From Actinomadura livida (lineage in GTDB: Bacteria > Actinomycetota > Actinomycetes > Streptosporangiales > Streptosporangiaceae): a stretch of 64,000 bases of DNA. This document shows positions 18,314 through 26,404 of this stretch, one piece after another. Each line of letters begins with the position of its first letter. The stretch's first letter is position 1. The position numbers and the translations under genes were made by a program. Under the pieces are notes generated by a model. It was given only the letters and a program-made list of their open reading frames with translations, ran no database searches and had not been told where the DNA came from. The stretch spans positions 11,861 to 75,860 of the forward strand of contig NZ_BMRO01000010.1 of the NCBI RefSeq assembly GCF_014648675.1, written 5' to 3'.

Positions 18314-19057
18314 GTGGATTTCCCAACGCCCGATCCCGCACGGCTCCGAAGATCCTATGAAGGGGGCGAATTGGCGGAGCCCTCGCTCCCCGCCGATCCG
18401 CTCGCGCTGTTCGCGGCGTGGTTCGCCGACGTCCACACCTTCGGGCTCCCCGAACCGAACGCGATGGTGCTCGCCACGGCGTCCGGCGACGGCGTGCCGA
18501 GCGCCCGGATGGTCCTGCTCAAGGGGTACGGGCCCCAGGGCTTCCGCTTCTTCACGAACCTGACGTCCGACAAGGGGCGCGACCTGGCGGAGAACCCGCG
18601 CGCGGCGCTGGTCTTCCCCTGGCACGCGATGCACCGGCAGGTCCGTGTCGCCGGCCCGGTGGCCGAGCTGACGCGGGACGAGGTCACCGCCTACTTCCGG
18701 ACGCGCCCGTACGGGTCGCGGATCGGGGCGTGGGCCAGCGAGCACCAGTCCGGCGTCATCTCCGGGCGGGACGAGCTGGAGCGCCGCTACGCCGAGCTGG
18801 CCGGACGCTGGCCGGACGAGGAGGGGGCCGACGACGTCCCGCTGCCGGACTTCTGGGGCGGCTACCGGGTCGTCCCGGAGTCGATCGAGTTCTGGCAGGG
18901 GCGACGGGATCGGCTGCACGATCGGATCCGATACCAGAGAGCGGTTCCGGGGGGCGCGGAGGGTCGTCCCCCCTCGGGTGGTCCTGCGGTCTCGGGGGCG
19001 GAAGCGATAGCCCCAGGCGAAGCCGGTGATTGGGCGGTGGAGAGACTGTCTCCGTGA
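18314..19057 (+). CDS. pdxH: Pyridoxamine 5'-phosphate oxidase
   Basis: An FMN-dependent oxidase of about 247 residues making pyridoxal 5'-phosphate. Family motifs are LRRSYEGGELAE, ARMVLLKGYGPQGFRFFTN, SDKGRDLAENPRAALVFPW, RQVRVAGPV and the C-terminal RVVPESIEFWQGRRDRLHDRIRY. The canonical end (DWAVERLSP) is separated from RIRYQR by about 30 Gly/Pro/Ala-rich residues where family members usually have only a few. GTG at 18314 fits the family N-terminus best; GTG 18296 and TTG 18281 are alternatives. Its stop overlaps the start of the MFS gene by 4 nt (GTGA), so translation is coupled. Confidence 0.9.
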   Translation: MDFPTPDPARLRRSYEGGELAEPSLPADPLALFAAWFADVHTFGLPEPNAMVLATASGDGVPSARMVLLKGYGPQGFRFFTNLTSDKGRDLAENPRAALVFPWHAMHRQVRVAGPVAELTRDEVTAYFRTRPYGSRIGAWASEHQSGVISGRDELERRYAELAGRWPDEEGADDVPLPDFWGGYRVVPESIEFWQGRRDRLHDRIRYQRAVPGGAEGRPPSGGPAVSGAEAIAPGEAGDWAVERLSP

Positions 19058-20424
19058 CATCGGAACAGCAGTCAACCCCCACCGATGGTCCTGACGGTCC
19101 AGGGGCGGATTCCGAGACGGAGGCGGAGGAACCCCTGAAGCCCGGCGAGTCGCCCGTAAAGCCGCGGGGGCGGCGGCGCCTGCGCCGGATGGCGATCGAC
19201 ACCCGGCCGCTGGCCACGCCCGCGTTCCGCCGGCTGTGGCTGGGCCAGGGCGTCTCGTTCGTCGGCTTCCAGGTCACGGCGGTGGCCGTCCCGGTCCAGG
19301 TGTACGACATGACCAGGTCGTCGTTGTGGGTTGGCGTGCTCGGCTTCGTCAACCTCGTCCCGCTGATCGTGTTCGGGCTGTGGGGCGGGGCGGTCGCCGA
19401 CCACATGGACCGGCGCAAGCTGCTGTTCATCTCGTCCTGCGTCATGTGGGTGGCGACGCTGCTGCTGCTCGCCCAGGCGCTGCTCGGCATCGGCAGCCTC
19501 ACGCTGATCATGGCGGTGGTCGCGGTCCAGGCCGTCGGGTTCGCGGTGGCGTCGCCCACCCGCAGCGCGATCATCCCCCGGCTGGTCGACCGGCCCCTCG
19601 TCCCGGCGGCCAACACCCTCGCGTTCACCGCCAGCACGTTCGGGATGCTCGCCGGTCCGCTGTTCGCCGGGCTGATGCTGGCCCGCTGGAACTACGCGGC
19701 CGCGTACGCGCTGGACGCCGTGCTGTTCAGCCTCGCCCTCTACGCGGCGCTGCGGCTGCCCTCGATCCCCCCGCTCGGCGACATCACCGGCTCGCCGGGC
19801 CTGCGGTCGGTGATCGACGGGCTCCGCTACCTGGCCGCGCAGCCGGTGCTGCTGATGTCGTTCGTCGTGGACATCATCGCGATGGCGATCGCGATGCCGC
19901 GCGCGCTGTTCCCCGAGGTGGCCGACACCCGGTTCGGCGGCGAGGGCGCGGTCGGGTGGCTGTTCGCGTCCATCGCGATCGGCGCGTTCCTCGGCGGGCT
20001 GATGTCCGGCTGGATCGGGCGGGTGCACCGCCAGGGCGTCGCGCTCGTCGCGTCGATCGTGATCTGGGGGCTCGCGGTCGCCGCCGCCGGGCTGTCCGGG
20101 CGGCTGTGGCTGGTCGTGGTGCTGCTGGCGGTCGGCGGGGCGGCGGACCTGGTGTCGGCCGTCTTCCGCCAGTCGATGCTGCAGATGTACGCGCCGGACG
20201 AGATGCGCGGGCGGCTGCAGGGCGTGTTCACGGTCGTGGTCGCGGGCGGGCCGCGGCTCGGGGACGTCCGCGCCGGTGCGACCGCGAGCGTCGCCGGCGC
20301 GACGGCGTCCTGGGTCGGCGGCGGCATCGCCTGCGCGGTCCTGGTCGTCATCGCGGCCCTGGCAGTCCCTGCGCTGCTCCGCTACGACACCCGAACCGCG
20401 CAACCCGCCCCGCTGAAGCCGTGA
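19054..20424 (+). CDS. MFS transporter, EntS-like (MFS_3)
   Basis: A transporter of about 456 residues. An acidic tail of about 50 residues (SETEAEEPLKPGESPVK) precedes the core, which starts TPAFRRLWLGQGVSFVGFQVTAV. About 12 helices follow, with the loop FGLWGGAVADHMDRRK and the GPRLGDVRAG signature near the end that is typical of EntS/enterobactin-exporter relatives. The GTG at 19054 overlaps the pdxH stop. An iron-type regulator (DtxR) gene lies 0.8 kb downstream, but EntS-like proteins export many compounds, so siderophore export is only a possibility. Confidence 0.86.
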   Translation: MTSEQQSTPTDGPDGPGADSETEAEEPLKPGESPVKPRGRRRLRRMAIDTRPLATPAFRRLWLGQGVSFVGFQVTAVAVPVQVYDMTRSSLWVGVLGFVNLVPLIVFGLWGGAVADHMDRRKLLFISSCVMWVATLLLLAQALLGIGSLTLIMAVVAVQAVGFAVASPTRSAIIPRLVDRPLVPAANTLAFTASTFGMLAGPLFAGLMLARWNYAAAYALDAVLFSLALYAALRLPSIPPLGDITGSPGLRSVIDGLRYLAAQPVLLMSFVVDIIAMAIAMPRALFPEVADTRFGGEGAVGWLFASIAIGAFLGGLMSGWIGRVHRQGVALVASIVIWGLAVAAAGLSGRLWLVVVLLAVGGAADLVSAVFRQSMLQMYAPDEMRGRLQGVFTVVVAGGPRLGDVRAGATASVAGATASWVGGGIACAVLVVIAALAVPALLRYDTRTAQPAPLKP

Positions 20425-20437
20425 CCTCGGTGGTGGG

Positions 20438-21142
20438 CTAGGCGAGGGCCGAGGCGGCCACTTTCAGGTCGTCGACCAGGCCCTCGTACATCGCGTCGCG
20501 GTCCTCGGCGCGCAGGACGGCCGACGGGTGGATCGTCGCGACGATCCGGGCACCGGCCCCCTCGGGCGATGCGTCCGCGATCTCCCGCCCGGCCGCCGGG
20601 GTGCCGATGCGCTCCAGGTCGGGGAGGGGGAGGAGCCGCCCGCGCTGCTTGGTCACGCGGAACGACGAGCCGAACAGCGCCTTGCCCGCCGTCGCGCCGA
20701 GCACCACCACGACGTCCGGGTCGAGCAGCCGCAGCTCCGCCAGCAGCCAGGGGCGGCACGCGCGCATCTCGGCCGCGTTCGGCGGCTCGTGGATGCGGCG
20801 CTTGCCGCCCTCCTGCCGTTTGAACTTGAAGTGCTTGACGGCGTTGGTGACGTAGACGTCGCCGCGCTCGATCCCGGCCTCCTCCAGCGCCCGGTCGAGG
20901 ACGCGTCCAGCGGGGCCGACGAACGGGAGGCCCTTGCGGTCCTCCTGGTCACCGGGCTGCTCGCCCACGAACACGACCCGTCCGCCGGGGGAGCCGTCGC
21001 CGAAGACGGTCTGCGTGGCGTCCTCGTACAGATGGCAGCCGCGGCAGCCCGCCGCGGCCTCGCGCAGCGCGTCCAGATCCGACCGCGCCTCGGGGGTCTC
21101 GGGCAGGAACGGTTCCGCGTCCGGGGAAGGTTTCGCGTTCAT
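20438..21142 (-). CDS. udgX: UdgX-type uracil-DNA glycosylase (covalent uracil binder)
   Basis: A 234-residue member of the uracil-DNA glycosylase superfamily. The active-site motif GEQPGDQEDRKGLPFVGPAG and the late HPSAVLR motif are present, as are cysteines of the Fe-S type (CRGCHLYED, ACRPWLL). The KRRIH loop (GGKRRIHEPP, near residue 110) is the hallmark of UdgX. In the mycobacterial enzyme the His of this loop attacks C1' of the deoxyribose after uracil release and leaves the protein covalently bound to DNA. The gene is convergent with the MFS gene (13-nt gap) and divergent from the DtxR gene. The family assignment is direct from sequence; the biochemistry is established for homologues. 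Confidence 0.93.
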   Translation of the reverse strand: MNAKPSPDAEPFLPETPEARSDLDALREAAAGCRGCHLYEDATQTVFGDGSPGGRVVFVGEQPGDQEDRKGLPFVGPAGRVLDRALEEAGIERGDVYVTNAVKHFKFKRQEGGKRRIHEPPNAAEMRACRPWLLAELRLLDPDVVVVLGATAGKALFGSSFRVTKQRGRLLPLPDLERIGTPAAGREIADASPEGAGARIVATIHPSAVLRAEDRDAMYEGLVDDLKVAASALA

Positions 21143-21241
21143 CTTGCGTTGCCTTCTACCCGGCTCGACGAGGATATTCGCGGGGCCCGGCGGCGTTGCC
21201 GCAGAGCAAGTAGACTCGGGCCCATAAGACTGGAGGGAGCT

Positions 21242-21943
21242 GTGACCTCACACGGCCTGATCGATACCACGGAGATGTACCTCCGGACGGTTTTCGAGCT
21301 TGAAGAGGAGGGGATCATCCCTCTTCGGGCTCGCATCGCCGAGCGGCTCTCCCAGAGCGGCCCGACGGTGAGCCAGACGGTCGCGCGGATGGAGCGCGAC
21401 GGGCTGCTGCAGGTCCAGGGCGATCGGCACCTCGAGCTGACCGAGAGCGGCCGCGGCCTGGCCACGCGCGTCATGCGCAAGCACCGGCTCGCCGAGTGCC
21501 TGCTGGTCAACGTGATCGGCCTGCCCTGGGAGGACGTCCACATCGAGGCGTGCCGCTGGGAGCACGTCATGTCGGAGGACGTCGAACGCCGCCTCGTCGC
21601 GCTGCTGGACAACCCGACCACCTGCCCGCACGGCAACCCCATCCCCGGCCTCGCGGAGCTGGGCGCCCCCGGCGGTGCCGCCGACACCCCGCCGCTCTCG
21701 GTGATGACCGCGGTGGCCAGCCCGGCCGGCGCGGACGCCGTCATCCGGCGGATCAGCGAGCAGGTGCAGAGTGACAGCGACCTGATGCTTAAACTCAAGC
21801 AGATAGGGATACAACCGGGACGAGAGGTGACTCTTCGGGCTACCGATGACGGGGTGCGGGTGATCAGTGACGACGAGTCCGACGGTCCCGCGACGGAACT
21901 GCCGCGCGACATCGCCGAGCACGTCTTCGTCAGCAGGCGCTGA
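21242..21943 (+). CDS. ideR: DtxR/IdeR-family metal-dependent repressor
   Basis: A 233-residue three-domain regulator. The N-terminal winged helix (RARIAERLSQSGPTVSQTVARMERDGLL) is followed by the metal-binding dimerisation domain. All usual ligands are visible: Met in TTEMYL, His and Glu in RKHRLAE, and the HIEACRWEH run with His, Cys, Glu and His. The SH3-like C-terminal domain ends in RDIAEHVFVSRR. It represses iron uptake genes when loaded with Fe(II) in this family. GTG at 21242 follows a strong GGAGGGAG ribosome site. It is divergent from udgX. Whether iron or manganese is sensed cannot be decided here; the ligand set favours iron. Confidence 0.88.
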   Translation: MTSHGLIDTTEMYLRTVFELEEEGIIPLRARIAERLSQSGPTVSQTVARMERDGLLQVQGDRHLELTESGRGLATRVMRKHRLAECLLVNVIGLPWEDVHIEACRWEHVMSEDVERRLVALLDNPTTCPHGNPIPGLAELGAPGGAADTPPLSVMTAVASPAGADAVIRRISEQVQSDSDLMLKLKQIGIQPGREVTLRATDDGVRVISDDESDGPATELPRDIAEHVFVSRR

Positions 21944-22156
21944 AGCGGCCGGCGTGCGGGTCGGCGGCGTGCCGGGCTCCGTTCCGGCGGTCTATACCGA
22001 AGATCTCCGTGACATGGGGCTTTCCGGGCGTATCCCGGTGGCCGGTTCGTCGTTCAATACGACGGAGGGACTACGGACTCCGTCCGCGGCGCGACGCCCG
22101 GTGATCATCGGGGTGGCGGTCCGGACGGGGTCGGCGACTGGTATCGGGATGGGGAG

Positions 22157-24499
22157 ATGAGCCACTGGGGGGAAGCGCCTGACGAGGCGCGTCTGCCGCC
22201 CGAGACCGTCCTGAACCAGATGGAGATGGCGGTCATCGTCTGCGACCGCTTCAGCAACGTCATCTACGGCAACAACTTCGCCCGCCAGCTGTTCGGGTTC
22301 GGCGGCGACGAGATCATCGGCCACTCCGTGCTGTCGCTGGGCATCGCCGAGGAGGACCACGAGCAGGCCACCGAGCTGGCCAAGCACGTCCTCAAGGGCG
22401 GCGTGTGGGAGGGCACGTTCTGCAACCAGCGCGCGGACGGCACCACCGTCTACACCCGCGCGCACGCCGTGCCGCTGCGCCACCCGTCCGGCGCCGTCGA
22501 CGGCGTCGTGATCTTCGCGCGGGAGGCGCTGCGCTCCAACCAGCGCGAGCAGGACCGCTACGGCCTGATGGAACGCATCGGCGAGCGGCTCGCCGGTTCC
22601 CTGGAGCTGGAGAGCACGCTGCGGAAGGTCGCCGACACGCTCGTCCCGCAGTTCGCCGACCACTGCTTCATCGACCTGTACAGCGGCGACCGGCTGTACC
22701 GGCGGGTGTCGCGGCACGCGGGCGGCTGGGAGCCGCCGCCCGGCACCTGGGCCGAGGTCGGCGAGCCCGTCTCCTACCCGCGCGGCCACGTCAGCGAGAA
22801 GGCGATGAGCCGCCGCGACGCCGTCCTCGTCGAGGACACGCTCCAGCACCGGTTCGCGGCGCCGGGCGAGTCGTCGCAGCGGCTCGGCTCCGAGATGGGC
22901 ATCACGTCCGTCATCTCGGCGCCGCTGCTGGTCCGCGGCGAGCTGCTCGGCGTGATGAGCCTGGCGCTGTCGAACCTGTCCAAGCGGCCCGACCCGCACT
23001 ACGACGGCTTCGACCGCGACCTGATCGGCGCGATCGCCAGCCGCGTCGCGCTCGCCGTCGACAACGCGCTGCTGTTCGAGGAGGAGCGCGACACCGCGCT
23101 GGCGTTCCAGAAGCACCTGCTGCCCGGTGACCGGCCGCCCCGGCTGGACGGCCTGCAGATCGCCTGGCGGTACGAGCCGGCCCGGCCGCTGGAGTCGCAC
23201 GGGCACGGCATCCAGACGCAGGTCGGCGGCGACTGGTACGACGTGATCCCGCTGTCGGCGGGCCGCGTCGGCCTCGTCATCGGCGACGTCGAGGGCCGCG
23301 GCGCCCGTGCCGCCGCGGTGATGGGGCAGCTCCGCGCCGCGCTGCGCGCGTTCGCCCAGGACGACAAGCCGCCCGCCGACATACTGCGCAAGCTCGACGA
23401 GTGGGTCCGCACGATGACCCGCCCGGAGCGGATGCGCTCCGGCTGGAACAGCGACGACCTCGTCCGGCCGCCCCTGGTGTCCTGCACCTACTTCGTGTAC
23501 GACGCGTGGTCGCGGCTGCTGGAGTTCGCCAACGCCGGCCACGACCCGCCGCTGCTGATCGTCGACGGGGAGGTCGGCGAGCTGGCGTTCGAGAGCGAGG
23601 GCGGCATGCTCGGCCTGCGCGCCCCCGGCATGGGCGGCGAGATCCTCTTCAACGAGGAGCGGAGCGAGCTGAAGCCCGGCTCCACCCTCGTCCTGTACAC
23701 CGACGGCCTCATCGACCGGCGGCCGAAGGAGGACGGCGAGTACTACACCCGCGAGGAGTCGCGGGAGATGGTCCGCGCCGCCGTCGCCGAGGTCGCCCGC
23801 GGCGGCGTCGAGGCGATCGCCAAGGCCGCCTACGAGGCGGTGCCCGGCGACACCGACGACGACGTGGCGATCGTCGTGATCCGCACCGCCGCCGAGGAAC
23901 TGGCCGTCGCGGAGCGCACCTTCACCGCCGAGCCGATCATGGTGTCGGAGGCACGCCGGACGGCCGCCGACGCGTTCGCGTCCTGGGGGATGGCGGAGGA
24001 GCAGGCCGACCTCGCGTGCCTGCTGGTGTCCGAGGTCGTCACGAACGTCGTCCTGCACGCGACCGCCACGCCCGCGCCGCGCCGCGAGCCCGCCGTCCCG
24101 GTGACGGCCGGGCCTCCCGGCCGCGGCGGCGAGCCGCTCGGCGCCCCGCCGCCCGTCCAGTTCAACACCGAGTTCACCACCGAGTACGAGGCGGGCTCCC
24201 TCGGCGGGGACGCGTTCGACGCCGGCGCGTTCGCCGAGGACGACTGGAACCTCGGCGCCGAACTCGGCCGCCGCGAGTCGCCGACCAAGGAGTTCCGGCT
24301 CCGCCTGCGGCGCGGCGCGGACGCCATCTGGGTCGAGGTGTTCGACTCCGACATGCGGCTGCCGCGCATTCGCAGCGCGGGCGAGACCGACGAGGGCGGG
24401 CGCGGCCTGTACCTGGTCGACCAGCTCGCCAGCCGGTGGGGCGCCCGCCCGACGGCGGACGGCAAGGCCGTCTGGTTCGAGCTGCCGCTGACGCCCTGA
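22157..24499 (+). CDS. PAS-GAF-PP2C phosphatase with C-terminal HATPase (RsbU-type switch)
   Basis: A 780-residue cytosolic signalling protein. Domains in order: PAS (15-130, VIVCDRFSNVIYGNNFARQLFGF), GAF (145-315), PP2C/SpoIIE phosphatase (325-575; metal motifs GGDWYDV, GDVEGRG, TDGLIDRR, DDDVAIVVI) and a GHKL anti-sigma-factor kinase (590-780; N box VSEVVTNVVLHA, G box GGRGLYLVDQLASRWG). The N box and the rest of the ATPase are split by an insert of about 75 low-complexity residues. The phosphatase would activate an anti-anti-sigma factor while the ATPase could inhibit a sigma factor (known for the families); no partner gene is adjacent. ATG at 22157 has a GGGGAG site. Confidence 0.9.
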   Translation: MSHWGEAPDEARLPPETVLNQMEMAVIVCDRFSNVIYGNNFARQLFGFGGDEIIGHSVLSLGIAEEDHEQATELAKHVLKGGVWEGTFCNQRADGTTVYTRAHAVPLRHPSGAVDGVVIFAREALRSNQREQDRYGLMERIGERLAGSLELESTLRKVADTLVPQFADHCFIDLYSGDRLYRRVSRHAGGWEPPPGTWAEVGEPVSYPRGHVSEKAMSRRDAVLVEDTLQHRFAAPGESSQRLGSEMGITSVISAPLLVRGELLGVMSLALSNLSKRPDPHYDGFDRDLIGAIASRVALAVDNALLFEEERDTALAFQKHLLPGDRPPRLDGLQIAWRYEPARPLESHGHGIQTQVGGDWYDVIPLSAGRVGLVIGDVEGRGARAAAVMGQLRAALRAFAQDDKPPADILRKLDEWVRTMTRPERMRSGWNSDDLVRPPLVSCTYFVYDAWSRLLEFANAGHDPPLLIVDGEVGELAFESEGGMLGLRAPGMGGEILFNEERSELKPGSTLVLYTDGLIDRRPKEDGEYYTREESREMVRAAVAEVARGGVEAIAKAAYEAVPGDTDDDVAIVVIRTAAEELAVAERTFTAEPIMVSEARRTAADAFASWGMAEEQADLACLLVSEVVTNVVLHATATPAPRREPAVPVTAGPPGRGGEPLGAPPPVQFNTEFTTEYEAGSLGGDAFDAGAFAEDDWNLGAELGRRESPTKEFRLRLRRGADAIWVEVFDSDMRLPRIRSAGETDEGGRGLYLVDQLASRWGARPTADGKAVWFELPLTP

Positions 24500-24548
24500 C
24501 GGGGCGCGCCGCGTTCCCTGCCGGGCCAGTGCGCTGACGTGCGCTTGC

Positions 24549-25385
24549 TCAGGGGATGGGTTCGGCGGCGACGTGCGCCCACGACTGGGTGAACCAGAGC
24601 TCGCCGCCGATGATGCGGGGCTTGGCGCCGGTGCGCGGGCCGCCGTCCACCTCGTCGATCAGGGCCCGGCGGACGCGGTCGGCGGTCGCGTCGTCGCACG
24701 ACCCGGCGAGCCAGGGCTCCACGGGGCGCTCCACGGTGAACACGTCCAGGCGGCGGATGCTGCCGCCCGCCGAGGTGATCATCTCGGTGAGCCGGGCGAT
24801 GGAGGGGGTGCCCGGGTGGTCGGGGTCGCGCAGCCGCTCGATGCGGTCGCGGTCGGGACCGGTGAGGTTGCCGCGCACCAGGTCGGCGATGACGACCCGG
24901 CCGCCGGGGCGGCAGACCCGCAGCAGCTCGCGCAGCACGTGCTCGGGGTCGCCGAGGTTGTAGAGGGAGAACCTGGCCGTCACCAGGGAGAACGCGTTGT
25001 CCCGGTACGGCAGGGCGCTGGCGTCGGCCTTGACCAGGGTGCGGTCCGGTCCCAGCGGGTGCGGCCTGCGCTCCTCGCGCGTCGCGGCCGCGGGGGGCGT
25101 GTCCCCGTCGGCGATGCGGACCGGTCCCGTCCCGAACTCCACGGTGGACATCCGCCCGTTCGTGCCGGACGCGCCGTGCCCGCCGGGCGCGTGCGCGGGC
25201 ATGGCGTCCACGGCGGTCAGGTGGCGCACCTGCGGGCCGAGCGCGGCGGGCATGGGGCCGCGGCCGCGCGCCACGTCCAGGCAGACGTCGTCGCGGTCGG
25301 GTTCGACGAACTCCAGGAGCCGCCTCAGATGCGGGGCGATCGCGCCGCCGGTCTCGCGGGTCGCGGGCGCCGGATGCGTGTTCAC
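24549..25385 (-). CDS. SAM-dependent methyltransferase (Methyltransf_11 type)
   Basis: A 278-residue class I methyltransferase. Motif I is atypical, CLDVARGRGP in place of the usual LDVGCGTG, and an insert of about 50 residues (Gly/Pro-rich, 65-115) separates it from the LVKADASALPYRDNAFSLV strand. Motifs around RFSLYNLGDPEHVLRELLRVCRPGGRVVIADLV are canonical. The C-terminal region (WLAGSCDDATADRVRRALIDEVDGG) resembles small-molecule methyltransferases. Substrate is unknown. It is convergent with the PP2C switch gene. Confidence 0.82.
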   Translation of the reverse strand: MNTHPAPATRETGGAIAPHLRRLLEFVEPDRDDVCLDVARGRGPMPAALGPQVRHLTAVDAMPAHAPGGHGASGTNGRMSTVEFGTGPVRIADGDTPPAAATREERRPHPLGPDRTLVKADASALPYRDNAFSLVTARFSLYNLGDPEHVLRELLRVCRPGGRVVIADLVRGNLTGPDRDRIERLRDPDHPGTPSIARLTEMITSAGGSIRRLDVFTVERPVEPWLAGSCDDATADRVRRALIDEVDGGPRTGAKPRIIGGELWFTQSWAHVAAEPIP

Positions 25386-25614
25386 GGGGACTCCCTCGAT
25401 CGGGCCGGCTTCGCCGGACGGGGTACCGCTCGCGTCCGCCGCGCGGGGCGGCGGCAGCCGGACGGGTCCGGGTACCGCGGGGCCGCCTCGGCGGGGGCGT
25501 CGAACGGGCGTGAAGCCGGTTTCGCCAGTTATGACTCTCCGTCGAGGCGGTAAGTTCGGAACCCGCCGGACACGATCGCGTCCCGTTTTCCGCCGCCGGG
25601 GCCGGGGCGGCCCG

Positions 25615-25788
25615 TCAGCCGTTGAGGTGCTGCCCGTACATCGCCAGCACGACCAGCACGAACACGGTGATCACCGCGATCCGGGTCGGCATGGGCAGCC
25701 GGAGGCGCACCGCGGCCCAGCGCACGCAGAACGCGGCGAGCAGGGACACGACGACGAGGCCGAGGATGCCTTCCATGGTCACCTTCAT
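25615..25788 (-). CDS. Small two-helix membrane protein (57 aa)
   Basis: A short gene encoding MKVTMEGILG followed by two hydrophobic helices (ILGLVVVSLLAAFCVRW and IAVITVFVLVVLAMYG) joined by a basic turn AVRLRLPMPTR. Codon use is GC-rich at wobble positions. ATG at 25788 or at 25776 (METs 1 and 5) can serve. It is divergent from the leaderless gene at 25883. No family recognised. Confidence 0.6.
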   Translation of the reverse strand: MKVTMEGILGLVVVSLLAAFCVRWAAVRLRLPMPTRIAVITVFVLVVLAMYGQHLNG

Positions 25789-25870
25789 CAGTCGGGGGTG
25801 TGCCGCCTGAGGAAACGATAGACGTGTAAGGAGTGGGTTACCCGCCGGTTCGGTGCCGGACGGGCCCCGA

Positions 25871-25876
25871 TAATCT
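25871..25876 (+). promoter_or_regulatory. Leaderless -10 box (TAATCT)
   Basis: TAATCT, a good actinobacterial -10 hexamer, is followed by 6 nt (CCTTTT) and then the GTG start of the next gene. No Shine-Dalgarno sequence is present. Transcription is predicted to begin at the GTG. Confidence 0.6.
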
Positions 25877-25882
25877 CCTTTT

Positions 25883-26284
25883 GTGGCAGATGCGAAGCGA
25901 ACAAACGGCCGGGACCGGCTCGACGACATGATGACCGGCTTGGCGCGCGGGCGGGTCGCCCTCGGCGTCGCGGCGCTCGTCGCGCCCAAGCTGACGGTGA
26001 AGGCCATGGGCATCGGCGGCGGCACCGACCCGGGCCGCGACTACATCGTCCGCGCGTTCGGCGCGCGGGAGATCGCGCTCGGCGCCGGCTACCTGCTCAG
26101 CAGGGACGAGTCGGGGCGCCGGCTGTGGGGGAGGCTCGGCCTCGCGGTCGACTCCCTCGACCTCGTGGCCGGCCTGAAGACCCGTCCGGGCCTGCCGCTG
26201 TGGGTCACGGCGGGGGCGGTCGGGGTCGCCGGCAGCGCCGCGGCCCTCGGCGCGGCGAAGGTCGCGAGCGACCTCACCGGCTGA
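25883..26284 (+). CDS. Hypothetical membrane protein (133 aa)
   Basis: A 133-residue protein with about three to four short hydrophobic helices (VALGVAALVAPKLTVKAMGIG, AREIALGAGYLLSR, VTAGAVGVAGSAAALGAAKV). The pattern GRD...VRAFGAREIALG is seen in small actinobacterial proteins of the DUF4267-like kind (tentative). GTG at 25883 is supported by the -10 box exactly 6 nt upstream, which implies a leaderless transcript. A strong hairpin terminator follows. Confidence 0.7.
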   Translation: MADAKRTNGRDRLDDMMTGLARGRVALGVAALVAPKLTVKAMGIGGGTDPGRDYIVRAFGAREIALGAGYLLSRDESGRRLWGRLGLAVDSLDLVAGLKTRPGLPLWVTAGAVGVAGSAAALGAAKVASDLTG

Positions 26285-26303
26285 CGCGTACCCCCGCACG
26301 AGG

Positions 26304-26330
26304 CGGGCCCCGGCCTGATGCCGGGGCCCG
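26304..26330 (+). terminator. Hairpin terminator
   Basis: Perfect 11-bp stem CGGGCCCCGGC (26304-26314) and GCCGGGGCCCG (26320-26330), loop CTGAT, 20 nt after the stop of the 133-aa membrane protein. No U-tract. Confidence 0.7.
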
Positions 26331-26404
26331 GGTGATCCCGTTCACGTCGTGGGTAGACCTTCCCCGTCCACGAGCGGACGGCTTCATCGGGGGCGGGGGA
26401 CCGC

